A DNA stretch of 47,330 bases from Lachnoclostridium sp. UBA1308 (GCA_002307215.1 DBTU01000009.1:1-47330), one strand, 5' to 3'; counted from the first letter of the stretch, positions 25,781-34,996 are shown. A program made the numbers and translations. Notes: a model not told the origin generated them from the sequence alone.

Positions 25781-26404
25781 ATGGGAATAATGTTAGTATT
25801 AGCTTTACTGTTGTCACAAGTATTTGTAATAATATATTCTGTAAAAATAGGCTACAAACAACCAAAACTTCAATTAGATATTAATGCTGCATTCATCATT
25901 ATTACATTAATCTTAGCAATTGCTAAAATAATATCAATTGATCTGAGAATAATACCATTATTGGTACTACTTTTTATCCAAATTCTATTTAATGCAAAAT
26001 CTATATTTAAACCAACTACACCTGAAAAACTTCGATTAAAAAAGTATATCTTCTTAAGATTTTTAAGGCTGTTGTTATATTTTGTCTTTACGATACCAAT
26101 TCTTATCTTCCCTTATTATAAGCCGATTGTTCCCACTGGTGATTTCCAGGTACTAACATCTATATATACATGGGAAGACCGTTCGAGATATGAATCTTTC
26201 ACTGAGGCTCCTAACGATTATCGGAATATCACAGTACAGTTTTGGTATCCTAAGACGAATACCCATGAAAGCACAAATAACAGGAATGAAAAATATCCAC
26301 TCATAATATTTTCTCATGGATTGGGCACGCTACGGGGAAGCAATTTATCCTGTTTTAAGGACTTAGCGAGTAACGGATATGTTGTTTGCAGTATAGATCA
26401 TTGA
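25781..26404 (+). pseudogene. membrane alpha/beta hydrolase (PAF-acetylhydrolase-like), 3' half deleted
   Basis: A 207-residue frame holding the N-terminal half of a membrane-attached hydrolase. Four hydrophobic helices occur in the first 120 residues, then the domain start ITVQFWYPKTNT and the oxyanion segment PLIIFSHGLGTLRGS, ending NGYVVCSIDH-stop. In related proteins SIDH is followed by the GHSxGG nucleophile elbow, which is absent here. The coding similarity stops at about 26400, where the sequence becomes the reverse complement of a GNAT gene. Without Ser, Asp and His it cannot be an active esterase. Confidence 0.7.
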
Positions 26405-26684
26405 TGTCATCTACGTTCTTCATTATTTCACGATATAACAGAGTCCCGATTCCATTTTTCCTTGAACTCGGAACTACATAAGTATATATATCCGCTTTAT
26501 TATTTTCCTTACCCCATATTCGAAAGGTACTAAATCCCAAAATTCCGGCTTTATTATCATCAAAAACAATTATTTTGTTACTCTTATCAGTAATAAAATT
26601 AATATCTTCCTCGTCAATTATAATTTCTTGTTTAACTATATCCACTAATTGTTTTTTGTCTTCAAGATTAAAATCTCTAATCAT
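26400..26684 (-). pseudogene. GNAT acetyltransferase, 3' end deleted
   Basis: From ATG 26684 the frame reads MIRDFNLEDKKQLVDIVKQE, then AGILGFSTFRIW and TYVVPSSRKNGIGTLLYREI, the acetyl-CoA-binding motif A (V-x-P-x-x-R-x-x-G-I-G). After MKNVDD the GNAT sequence ends at about 26400 and runs into the antisense strand of the hydrolase gene (stop at 26355). The C-terminal third (motif B) is missing. The same breakpoint truncates the convergent hydrolase gene. Confidence 0.7.
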
Positions 26685-26711
26685 TTGCTTCCTCTTTCAA
26701 CAATGTATTTA

Positions 26712-26890
26712 TTATAATCCACATCTACGAAGTATTTCAGCTCCACATGGTTTTTTCGCTTTCATATAGCCATCTATATCTTCCGGATAATACGTTGCAG
26801 CAAGTAGTTTTACTTCTCCATACCAATCACGGTCTTCTTTATGCACTCTCAAATAATCTCTAAATGCGATATGTCGCAAATATTTTTTCA
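26712..26890 (-). pseudogene. GrpB/UPF0157 C-terminal fragment
   Basis: The minus strand reads YLRHIAFRDYLRVHKEDRDW, YGEVKLLAATYYPEDIDGYM and AEILRRCGL-stop. LxFRDYLRxH...Y...DIxxY is the end of GrpB-family nucleotidyltransferase-fold proteins. The N-terminal two thirds, including the catalytic region, are missing; no start codon fits. Confidence 0.6.
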
Positions 26891-26976
26891 CTTGTTATGC
26901 CATTGGAAGTTAAAATCAACAATACTTTCCACCTCACAGGATATAAATAATTTGTTGTATTACAAGATAATATAAG

Positions 26977-27936
26977 CTACTCCATTTGCCATTTCTCAAA
27001 TAAATCATCAATTTGACCGTCAAGCCATCCCTTTATTCGTTGCATTCTCTCTTCCTCTTGCTTCTTACCATTCCAGATTAATTGATTCAGCTCATGTTCC
27101 AGTTGATAGATGGTTAGGCGCTTTTCAATATTGGGTACATTCGAGATAAGCTGTAGATTTTCGACAACTGATTTTAATAACAATTCAAGATTTTTTCCCG
27201 GAATTGATGGATAAATGCACCAATGAAAAAGATGAGTTAATTCAAAGTCTGCTTCGCCAAATAGTGAGCATTCCCAATCTATTATCCCAGCCACTCTGTC
27301 TTCAAACACAATAATATTTTTCGGGTGGAAATCATTATGTAACAGCTTGGCACCCGTTTGGTATTCCAGGGAGCCGATATTTGTATAGAGATAATCAAAT
27401 GCCTTGGAGACTATATCTTTATTTTTTGGCTCCAAATCCACTTCGGACAAGCCGTTTCTTAATAATCCGATATACTCAAGATGTCCATCTTTCCATGATT
27501 TTTTGTAGCTCGGAATTGTAGCAATATAGTGACCAATGTCATAAGAAACGGCAGTTATTGAATGTAATTCATTGAGGAATCGAGCAATTTCTCTTCCAAT
27601 ATCGTATTTTTGTTCGTCTGTAAGCCTCTGTATAACACTCCATAAATCATTACCTTGCACATAATCATTAATTAGGTAGTAGTATTGTTGGCCGGAAATA
27701 GTAAATGCTCCGGAGGAATGAATTTGAGGTACAGACGAAATCGACTTTACTCTATTCTGCTTCATTTGATTATCTAACATGAATTTTGATATTCTTAGTA
27801 GGTATTTGTTATCTAATAGGTAATCTACAATTTGACTGTTCTCTTGATAAAACTCCATCATGCTTATAAAGATACCTTGAGCTTTTAATATTTCTTCTAT
27901 ATCGTTTATATGCAAATCGATATCATCTTGGTTCAT
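26977..27936 (-). CDS. aminoglycoside-phosphotransferase-family kinase
   Basis: A 319-residue kinase-fold protein (APH/choline-kinase superfamily). The catalytic loop is HNDFHPKN at 200-207 with Asp202. The Mg-binding IIDWE (Asp220) follows, with the downstream FELTHLFHW. The N-terminal lobe lacks a clear glycine-rich loop, as is usual here. Start chosen at ATG 27936 with AAAGGGTGG upstream rather than GTG 27945. It could phosphorylate an aminoglycoside, macrolide or a metabolite; sequence alone does not decide. It stands alone, 97 nt before the DinB gene reading the same way. Confidence 0.8.
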   Translation of the reverse strand: MNQDDIDLHINDIEEILKAQGIFISMMEFYQENSQIVDYLLDNKYLLRISKFMLDNQMKQNRVKSISSVPQIHSSGAFTISGQQYYYLINDYVQGNDLWSVIQRLTDEQKYDIGREIARFLNELHSITAVSYDIGHYIATIPSYKKSWKDGHLEYIGLLRNGLSEVDLEPKNKDIVSKAFDYLYTNIGSLEYQTGAKLLHNDFHPKNIIVFEDRVAGIIDWECSLFGEADFELTHLFHWCIYPSIPGKNLELLLKSVVENLQLISNVPNIEKRLTIYQLEHELNQLIWNGKKQEEERMQRIKGWLDGQIDDLFEKWQME

Positions 27937-28033
27937 ATATACCACCCTTTTTAAGTATTCTTACGCTGCGACGCATGTTCATTTTAATAATGTGCTACTC
28001 CTATTCTCCCAGAAGCTTCAGGTATATAACTAT

Positions 28034-28537
28034 TTATTCATAAAGTCCTTCTGTTGATTTTCCGCTTTTCCCGGTTGTTCCAGTGACTCGTGGCCATTTA
28101 TTGGTTTCTATTATTGTGGTAGCGTTTATATTACCTAAATGAGCATAAAAATGGCGAAATTGCGAAAAAATCACGCACAATCGGTTGGAATTACACCCCG
28201 ATGGAATGTCATATAGCATCTCATCAGTAAGTATATCTAAATAGTTCATGATTTTTGCCTTAATACTACCAAGATACTGTAATAATTCATCTCTTGAGAG
28301 CGTCTTTTCACTTTTTATGTCTAAAGAGTTTAAGTTTAGTTCGTGAAAATCAGGTTCTGTATATTCGCTTGGATTGATGTACCATTGGTCGCAGGAATGT
28401 AACATATGATATACATGTTTCCATATAGGCATATCACAAAGAATGAATTCAAGATTGCATGTCTGTAACATAATATTTGCATTTGTAAACAAAACTTCTG
28501 TATTAAGCTTTATTGCATTTGTTAATTCGGATCTCAT
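28034..28537 (-). CDS. DinB-like four-helix protein
   Basis: A 167-residue protein with the DinB/YfiT-like helical bundle pattern. A metal-type His occurs in WKHVYHMLHSCDQWY (about residues 39-53) and two in FRHFYAHLGNINA near residue 130. The family comprises metal-dependent, often thiol- or stress-linked proteins of mostly unknown reaction. ATG at 28537 is preferred because GGAGGTG is 5-7 nt upstream; the frame extends to 28621. The genes on this strand are debris and an APH-like kinase, so context gives no hint. Confidence 0.7.
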   Translation of the reverse strand: MRSELTNAIKLNTEVLFTNANIMLQTCNLEFILCDMPIWKHVYHMLHSCDQWYINPSEYTEPDFHELNLNSLDIKSEKTLSRDELLQYLGSIKAKIMNYLDILTDEMLYDIPSGCNSNRLCVIFSQFRHFYAHLGNINATTIIETNKWPRVTGTTGKSGKSTEGLYE

Positions 28538-28743
28538 ACCTGCACCTCCGTAAAATATATATAATAGAAACTTATCTGAATTGCTCATTATTACTATAAT
28601 ATACTGTATAACTCTTCTCATATTAAGCGAAATTCATTTCACCATATAATGGAACATTATACCACATTATGTCTAGGTATTATATGCCATTTTGAAGAAT
28701 TATGGAAATCAATCTCCTAATATCTTTCACTATCTCTTTCCTG

Positions 28744-28861
28744 ACTATTCCCTCTCCCCTCCTCCAACCCTAATTCACTACCCTCATTCACTTCTATTCC
28801 TTCTCTCATCAATATCCACCCCACCCCCCTCCCTCAACAAATTTTATCTAAACTTACCCCA
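28744..28861 (+). promoter_or_regulatory. 118-nt G-free, C/T-rich tract before the glycan operon
   Basis: From 28744 to 28861 the plus strand contains no G at all while C is abundant (for example ccaccccacccccctccc). It lies 87 nt upstream of the HAD-like gene and just upstream of TATAAT at 28902-28907. The open frame across it (28692-28883) has no RBS and a biased composition, so it is not counted as a gene. Confidence 0.7.
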
Positions 28862-28901
28862 GATTTCACACGCATATAACTAATCTTTTTTCTAAAAACG
28901 C

Positions 28902-28907
28902 TATAAT
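28902..28907 (+). promoter_or_regulatory. -10 element of the glycan operon
   Basis: TATAAT 42 nt before ATG 28949; the -35 region is a T-run without a clear hexamer. The RBS GAGGAG is at about 28938. Confidence 0.45.
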
Positions 28908-28948
28908 ACAACCATAAGTTATATATCGAATAATAATGAGGAGATTTT

Positions 28949-30748
28949 ATGATCAAACGGATATCCAAGAAATTTAAGAAAAAAGTGTATCATATATTAA
29001 CTAGCGGAAATGCAGATATTGCATTCTATACGGAAGCTTATGTTGCAGGTAATAAAGAATGGATTATGAAGAAGCCGATCATATTTGCAATTAATTTAAT
29101 TAAGATCAATATAAACTGTCTCGTTCTTCATAGGAAATTTACATTGAAGGATTTGTTGCCGGGCAAAAAATGTATTGCAAGAATTCACAGACGTCCAAAA
29201 GTTTATCAATATTCAATGGCCTTGATGTGCTATCCGTGTATCATCACCGATATATTCGGCTCCTTATTAGAACTTACGGTAGATATGGACCTGATTTATC
29301 AAAGAATAGAGGAAAAATATAATCTACCTGGTTTTCGTAAACTTCGTAAGGAATATGATAATAACTTCAAATCAATTAAAAGTATTTACGAACTAATTTC
29401 TAAGGAGCTGGATGTTCGAATATCAGAAGCTGTTGAGATAAGGATGTTCAAGAAGCACCTGGTTTTAAATCCATATTTAAAAAAAGCCTTTGAAATAGCT
29501 GCATATAACCGAACTAATATTGTTGGAATCCTTGAAACAAGCTATTCAAAGGAAAATGTTGAAGAAATTTTAGAGGAGTTTTCAATAAAGCTATATGATA
29601 TATACGTTTCAAATGAATGTATGCTTCCTTTTTATAAGATGAGAAATGAATATGTGAGAAATTATAAGAATAAAGACGAAGCAATTGACGAAGAGATTAT
29701 TGTTGTAAGTGCAGATTATAATAAGGCCTTCAAGCGTTCGAGAGGATATCATATTGCACAAAGATATTATCGCTCTTCCAAAGAAATCATGAAAAGTATT
29801 CCGGTAGCGAATTTGACAAAGGAATTTAAGGAAGTATATCAGACGATTTCCGGTATTGAATTGTTTGGCGGTCAATACAATCATAAAAACATATATGAAT
29901 CTACTTATCTGTATTTAGCACCGGCAATTTATGCGCTACTGGAGCAGACTTATCAAAAAGTTATCCAAAGCGGAGTTAAAATAATTGCATTATGTGATTC
30001 TGAATGTATCTTCGTCTCACTTTATGAAAAATATTTTGGCGAAATCAATACCTGTATATGGTCTGCATTTGCCGGTGCAATCCCTACTACCGAAGCTGAA
30101 TGGAATAATCTACTTGAGGATTGCTGTTTCCTTGAATCGTACCCGGCAGATCGAATCGCCCATTCTTTAGGATTTTCCTTTCAAAATCAACTACTGAAAA
30201 ATTGCAAAAAGGAATTTATTGAAGTGGCTCTTCATAAGTCAAGATTAAAAGATAAAAAGGTGATAAATAGTTATCTGAAGGACTGTCTCGGAAATGAAAA
30301 AAGAATTGTTGTAATAGACCCGATGCCCGGATTATCTTCTCTTGATAATTTTAGTAATTATGCGCATGAAATTAATCCCCAAATTGAGATTGACGAGATC
30401 TCTATGAGCCGCTTCCTTAATAAGGACACAAAAGAACTTGATATTCTTCATCGAATACTTCAAATGGATACACCTTATGTAATTGGTATTTATGGCGATG
30501 AGGTAGATGCCAAAAAAGATGGAATCGCTCGGCCAAAAGAAATAACGTTTACTCAGCCCAAATTTATTGAAGATATTAAGAAGGAAACCATAGTTCAGGC
30601 ACTGGATGACTACTGTAATGCTTTTTCATCCTATCAACACAAAAATAGTTATCTATCGATGAATCCATCCGATATCAATGAGATATTAAATTACGCGAAG
30701 GACGGATTGATTCAATTAGAAGAAGTGCTAGGAGGATATCTAGAATGA
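28949..30748 (+). CDS. degenerate HAD-family protein (COG5610-like)
   Basis: A 599-residue cytoplasmic protein. Its order follows COG5610 HAD-type proteins of polysaccharide loci. A motif I region CIITDIFGSLLE (Asp101; the usual second Asp of SFDxFDTLL is Gly104) is followed by EKYNLPGFRKLRKEY, a motif II-like IVGILETSYSKENVEEILEE, then IYVSNE. A second part has YLYLAPAIYALLEQTYQKV and IIALCDSECIFVSLYEKYF where relatives have FLxRDG. Several catalytic acids are replaced, so phosphatase activity is doubtful; a scaffold or binding role is possible. Its stop overlaps the glycosyltransferase start (ATGA, 30745-30748). It is the first gene of the glycan cassette. Confidence 0.6.
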   Translation: MIKRISKKFKKKVYHILTSGNADIAFYTEAYVAGNKEWIMKKPIIFAINLIKININCLVLHRKFTLKDLLPGKKCIARIHRRPKVYQYSMALMCYPCIITDIFGSLLELTVDMDLIYQRIEEKYNLPGFRKLRKEYDNNFKSIKSIYELISKELDVRISEAVEIRMFKKHLVLNPYLKKAFEIAAYNRTNIVGILETSYSKENVEEILEEFSIKLYDIYVSNECMLPFYKMRNEYVRNYKNKDEAIDEEIIVVSADYNKAFKRSRGYHIAQRYYRSSKEIMKSIPVANLTKEFKEVYQTISGIELFGGQYNHKNIYESTYLYLAPAIYALLEQTYQKVIQSGVKIIALCDSECIFVSLYEKYFGEINTCIWSAFAGAIPTTEAEWNNLLEDCCFLESYPADRIAHSLGFSFQNQLLKNCKKEFIEVALHKSRLKDKKVINSYLKDCLGNEKRIVVIDPMPGLSSLDNFSNYAHEINPQIEIDEISMSRFLNKDTKELDILHRILQMDTPYVIGIYGDEVDAKKDGIARPKEITFTQPKFIEDIKKETIVQALDDYCNAFSSYQHKNSYLSMNPSDINEILNYAKDGLIQLEEVLGGYLE

Positions 30749-32370
30749 TTTTATATCACGCATCAACCACATATCACGTTTTATGCTGTATCGTACACAA
30801 ATTGGCATTTCACAAAGATGAGAAAGCTACTTTTATGATCGTTGAACATATGCTGCCAAAAGATGAGCTGAAAGCATTTATCAATAAATTAGATTCCTTT
30901 TCCTGGTTTGATGAAATCATATCTGTACCGGAGGGTTCGTTCCGCTTGCGTCATGGGAAGACTCTTAATTTACAGAGTAGTGAAAATGATATATTAGAAG
31001 TCATTCATAATATCTGTTCGGATGTAGATGATTGGTATCCTTCGGGGTTTCACCAATTTGAAGAGTTATATGTAGCATCGGATCAATGGTCAGTCGGGGT
31101 ATATTTATTGCACCACAGAATTTCATATCATTATTTTGAAGATGCCAGTGGAATGCTTGGGGATGAGGAAAGATACCTAACCATAATAAGAGAGCTAAAT
31201 CTTTCTAACTATGTAATCTGTAACTATCTAAAAGGTGTTGGAAGAAGTGAGATTGTTGTTGAAAAATTATGTGATATGAAAAACCAACCGATGGGATTTT
31301 CCGATCAAAAAGCAACTGATTTTTCTATATACCATATCGTAAGTGCTCTGCCGGCTGAGCTAATTGAGAATATACTTTTGTTATATGACGCAAAACGTTA
31401 CCAGATAAATTCTACCAAAAAAGTCGTCGTTTATATGACGCAATTTCTGAAAACACTTGCACTGAAAAATCTTGAGGTTCAAGAACACATAACTACTCTT
31501 CTACTGGATTACTTTGCATCGGATTGTAAAGTGATTGTTAAACCGCATCCGAAAGACAGATGGATTGATTATCAAAAGTTATTACCGGAAGCAATTATTT
31601 TGGATAATTCTCTTCCATCAGAACTTTTACCCTTTGTTTTAGAGGGCGATTTTCATTTGGTACTAACTGCCAGTTCTACCTCGGTCGGAGGAATGAGTCA
31701 TATTGCAAAAAACTCTATCAGCTTTGGTACCGATATCGAGATTCACTATGATAGGCTACATGACATGTATATTGCGGCAAAACTTATCAATGAAGTTTTT
31801 CATGGCCAGCAAATCATAAAACAAAATATTAAAAGTAGTCACCTGGAGCATTTCCTATCTCTATATTCGAACGATTTCTCTGGTATAGAACCAAGTAATA
31901 GCTCTATCTATATCGATGGTGGCGAATATATCATTGGGGAAACGAATAATTATGAATTTATCATCAATCAAAGAAAGGATATTCTTATATTTTTAAATTA
32001 CAATCAAAAATATGAATTTCTAACGTATCCCGGTCTGATTCACAAGAATTTTATTGTTATCAAGAATAAACTGCACAAGAATAATGAAATCTGGGTATAT
32101 TGCGAAAACGAAGAAGAAAGGAGAAAGATATTGTCAATGAAGGAAATAAAAACTTTAAAATATTCAGGACTGGAACTGGAAATCAACTGTGAAGAAGCGA
32201 CTTATATCATGATTTTAACCGGAAAAATGAAGGCGTTGCAATATGCGCTAAAACAAAAAGAAAACGAAGAACAAAATCAAGTATTTTGCAAAATAAAAGA
32301 GGTAATCAAGCAATATCAGGAAGAAGAAATCACAAAACGCATTCTACTAGAGGAGGAAGGCATAATGTAA
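30745..32370 (+). CDS. GT-B sialyltransferase/polysialyltransferase-like glycosyltransferase
   Basis: A 541-residue cytoplasmic enzyme. All three motifs of bacterial CMP-sugar GT-B transferases (GT38/GT52 type) are visible. The D/E-D/E-G-like FEDASG is at 131-136 (Ala replaces the usual Gly), the HP motif VKPHPKD at 265-271 and the S/T motif ASSTS at 309-313. This predicts transfer from a CMP-activated keto-acid sugar. About 200 extra C-terminal residues (from about 345) end in a Glu/Lys-rich helix and have no assigned fold. It is coupled by a 4-nt overlap to the HAD-like gene. The cytidylyltransferase gene follows after 118 nt, supporting the donor type. Confidence 0.7.
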   Translation: MILYHASTTYHVLCCIVHKLAFHKDEKATFMIVEHMLPKDELKAFINKLDSFSWFDEIISVPEGSFRLRHGKTLNLQSSENDILEVIHNICSDVDDWYPSGFHQFEELYVASDQWSVGVYLLHHRISYHYFEDASGMLGDEERYLTIIRELNLSNYVICNYLKGVGRSEIVVEKLCDMKNQPMGFSDQKATDFSIYHIVSALPAELIENILLLYDAKRYQINSTKKVVVYMTQFLKTLALKNLEVQEHITTLLLDYFASDCKVIVKPHPKDRWIDYQKLLPEAIILDNSLPSELLPFVLEGDFHLVLTASSTSVGGMSHIAKNSISFGTDIEIHYDRLHDMYIAAKLINEVFHGQQIIKQNIKSSHLEHFLSLYSNDFSGIEPSNSSIYIDGGEYIIGETNNYEFIINQRKDILIFLNYNQKYEFLTYPGLIHKNFIVIKNKLHKNNEIWVYCENEEERRKILSMKEIKTLKYSGLELEINCEEATYIMILTGKMKALQYALKQKENEEQNQVFCKIKEVIKQYQEEEITKRILLEEEGIM

Positions 32371-32488
32371 ATTATTGAAAAGCATAATTTACACTTAGAA
32401 GTTTGTGCCTGCGTAATTCTCGGCCTAAACTTATTCAAGGGGTAGACATGTTAGTAAAGCTGATGTATTTCAGCAGAATGGAGAATTT

Positions 32489-33157
32489 ATGAATAATGTT
32501 ATAGCATTTGTCCCTATAAAGATGAATAATGAAAGACTGCAAGGCAAGAATACCAAATCCTTTACCAATGGAAAGCCACTGCTCCACTATATACTCGAAT
32601 CCCTTAAGGAAGTTGATGGGATTGATGAAATCTATGTTTATTGCAGTAATCCTATGATTGAAGAGTTATTACCAAGTGGAGTTAATTATTTAAAAAGAAG
32701 TGAAAGTTTAGATAGTAAAGATACCCTTATACTAGAAGTCCTAAAAGCCTTTGCGCTGGATGTTGAGTCGAACCATTACATATTAGCGCATGCTACTGCT
32801 CCCTTTCTAACCGGAAAAACGATTCAAGAGGCATTAGATATGGTATTAAGTGGTGCATATGATTCTGCACTGAGCGTAATTGAATTGAAAGAATTTCTAT
32901 GGTCAAATGATGAGCCGATGAATTTTGATATCAATAAAGTTCAAAAGACACAAGACTTAGAACCAATCTATGCGGAAACTACCGGCTTATATATTTATCC
33001 GCGCGATTTACTTCTTATGGAAGACAGACGAACCGGCAACAACCCCTATCTTGCAAAAGTAGACAAAATTCAAGCAACCGATATTAATGAACCAATTGAT
33101 TTTGAAATTGCAAACGCTATTTTTCAAGAAATGCAAAATAATAATCAAACTAATTAG
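32489..33157 (+). CDS. NeuA-type cytidylyltransferase (CMP-keto-acid-sugar synthetase)
   Basis: A 222-residue nucleotidyltransferase of the acylneuraminate/KDO cytidylyltransferase group (COG1083). The N-terminal loop is FVPIKMNNERLQGKNTKSF, where family members have RxxSKxxxxKN. It continues AHATAPFLTGKTIQEAL (LQPTSPL position), IYAETTGLYIYPRDLL and DINEPIDFEIANAI. These features predict CTP-dependent activation of a 2-keto sugar acid. It is close to normal length. The start at 32489 has a weak GGAGAA site. The unusual first motif (no Arg-Ser-Lys) suggests a substrate other than NeuAc. The aldolase gene begins 17 nt after its stop. Confidence 0.8.
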   Translation: MNNVIAFVPIKMNNERLQGKNTKSFTNGKPLLHYILESLKEVDGIDEIYVYCSNPMIEELLPSGVNYLKRSESLDSKDTLILEVLKAFALDVESNHYILAHATAPFLTGKTIQEALDMVLSGAYDSALSVIELKEFLWSNDEPMNFDINKVQKTQDLEPIYAETTGLYIYPRDLLLMEDRRTGNNPYLAKVDKIQATDINEPIDFEIANAIFQEMQNNNQTN

Positions 33158-33174
33158 AATTAAAGGAGTATCAT

Positions 33175-34758
33175 ATGAGTAGGATAAAATTATTAGATTG
33201 TACCTTACGTGATGGTGGTTACATTAATAATTGGAAATTTGGTAAGCAGACAATACACAACATATTAAAACGTTTATCGATATCTAATATTGATATCATA
33301 GAATGCGGATTTTTGACAGACAAGGAATATGAGGTGAATTATTCCCTTTTTCCGGATACGAAAGATATTAATCCTTTTCTGGAGAAAACAAATGAAAACT
33401 CACTCTATGTTGCTATGATTGCAATCGGTGAAAAGGAAATACATCCAAATCAAATATCAAATGCAAAAGAATCTAAGATAAAAGGCATTCGACTTACATT
33501 TCATCAAAACGAAAAGAAGAAAGCTTTTGAGTACGCCAAGCTTCTCATGAAGAAAGGCTACTACGTCTTTATGCAGCCGGTAGGTTCCGCTAATTATAGT
33601 GACAATAATCTATTGACTTTGGTGAAAGAAATGAATGTGCTTAAACCCTTTGCATTTTATTTTGTTGATACCTTAGGGACAATGTTTCATGATAATATTG
33701 TACATATGATTTCACTCATTAATAATAACTTGGATCAAAGTATTGCACTGGGATATCATTCCCATAATAATCTTCAACTTGCTTTTTCAAATGCTCAGGA
33801 AATGATTCGTTTTCCTATGAATCGAGAAATAATTATTGATTGCTCTGTGTATGGGATGGGGAGAGGCGCAGGTAATCTATGTACAGAATTAATCACTAAT
33901 TACATTAACAGCACCGAAATGAAGAAGTATGAAGTACTGCCCTTACTCGAGATCGTTGATGAGAATTTAATTCCAATCTACAGTAATACTCCTTGGGGGT
34001 ACTCCGTAGGTTATTTCTTAGCGTCTACTATGTTCTGTCATCCCAATTATGCGACTCATTTGCTGGCAAAACAAACGGTCTCGGTAAGAACCATCGGAAG
34101 TTTACTTGATCAGCTTCCGGAAGAGAAAAGAAACACCTTTGATAAGGAGTATATAGAAGAAATTTATTGGAACTATCAGAAGCATGATGTGAATGATATG
34201 GATGAAATTGAAAAGCTACGAAATGATCTGGCCGGTAAGGAGATTTTAATAGTAGCACCAGGTCGAAATGCAATCTCTCATGTAAAGAAAATTCATTCAT
34301 TTATTGAGAAAAAAAAACCATATATTATTACTACTAATTTTTTACCGGATTATCCGGTGGATTTGGTTTTTCTGGGAAATGAGCGCAGATATCATTTAAT
34401 AAAAAGTGAACTTAAGAATCAAAATGTAATATTTACTTCAAACATCACCGAAGTACCGGAAAACGCCAAAATAGTTAACTACTCAGATTTATTAAATTCC
34501 TCGATTGATATCTCCGATAACACAGGAATGATGCTTCTGAAGCTATTAGTGAAAGCATCTGTAAAAAAAGTGACTTTGGCAGGCTTTGATGGATTTAAGA
34601 AAAACTCTATACTAAATTATTATGATTCAAAATTAATAGGCTCCGTTGATTCAGAGTCTTTGGGTAAAAAGAACAAGAGCATGAATATTCAGCTTAACAA
34701 GCGAAATAAAGAAATGAAAATTAATTTTCTTACTCCTACCAAATACAAATTAAATTAG
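33175..34758 (+). CDS. HMGL/DRE-TIM-family aldolase with a C-terminal extra domain
   Basis: A 527-residue two-part protein. The N-terminal TIM barrel (about 1-300) begins LLDCTLRDGGYINNW, the DRE-type motif with Arg12-Asp13, and has the metal pair HSHNN at 195-199. YGMGRGAGN near residue 222 is the GxGxxxGN element. This is the 4-hydroxy-2-oxovalerate-aldolase/HMGL fold, which handles pyruvate enolate chemistry. The C-terminal part (about 345-527; GKEILIVAPGRNAISHVKKI, PVDLVFLGNERRY, VKKVTLAGFDGF) looks like a Rossmann-type DUF115/MptE-like domain. RBS AAAGGAG at 33163. Placed 17 nt after the CMP-sugar synthetase, it could form the C-C bond of the keto-acid sugar; this step is inferred. Confidence 0.75.
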   Translation: MSRIKLLDCTLRDGGYINNWKFGKQTIHNILKRLSISNIDIIECGFLTDKEYEVNYSLFPDTKDINPFLEKTNENSLYVAMIAIGEKEIHPNQISNAKESKIKGIRLTFHQNEKKKAFEYAKLLMKKGYYVFMQPVGSANYSDNNLLTLVKEMNVLKPFAFYFVDTLGTMFHDNIVHMISLINNNLDQSIALGYHSHNNLQLAFSNAQEMIRFPMNREIIIDCSVYGMGRGAGNLCTELITNYINSTEMKKYEVLPLLEIVDENLIPIYSNTPWGYSVGYFLASTMFCHPNYATHLLAKQTVSVRTIGSLLDQLPEEKRNTFDKEYIEEIYWNYQKHDVNDMDEIEKLRNDLAGKEILIVAPGRNAISHVKKIHSFIEKKKPYIITTNFLPDYPVDLVFLGNERRYHLIKSELKNQNVIFTSNITEVPENAKIVNYSDLLNSSIDISDNTGMMLLKLLVKASVKKVTLAGFDGFKKNSILNYYDSKLIGSVDSESLGKKNKSMNIQLNKRNKEMKINFLTPTKYKLN

Positions 34759-34807
34759 TAGTACTACCCTAATAAGAATTTTGGATTTTTCGTATTTCAC
34801 ATAACCG

Positions 34808-34858
34808 AACGGGCATACACAAGACAGCTATTTCATAACTATCCAACATATGCCCGTT
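34808..34858. terminator. inverted repeat between the glycan operon and the MCP gene
   Basis: AACGGGCATA and TATGCCCGTT are perfect 10-nt complements separated by 31 nt, 49 nt after the aldolase stop. The long loop makes a terminator assignment tentative. Confidence 0.5.
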
Positions 34859-34996
34859 ACTTGTATTCTTTTGCATTAACTTAACATTCTGTTGCTCTCT
34901 CCGGCACAAATTTTTATGAAAGCCTATAAATATAAAATTTGATTTCCACTAAAGTTCATAATTATATTCCCCAAGAATTTATTTATACTGAATTCT

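Noticed and set aside
28692..28883. 63-codon frame rich in Ser/Pro/Leu
   Set aside because: It is caused by the G-free C/T tract (no G means no TGA or TAG stops); no RBS.
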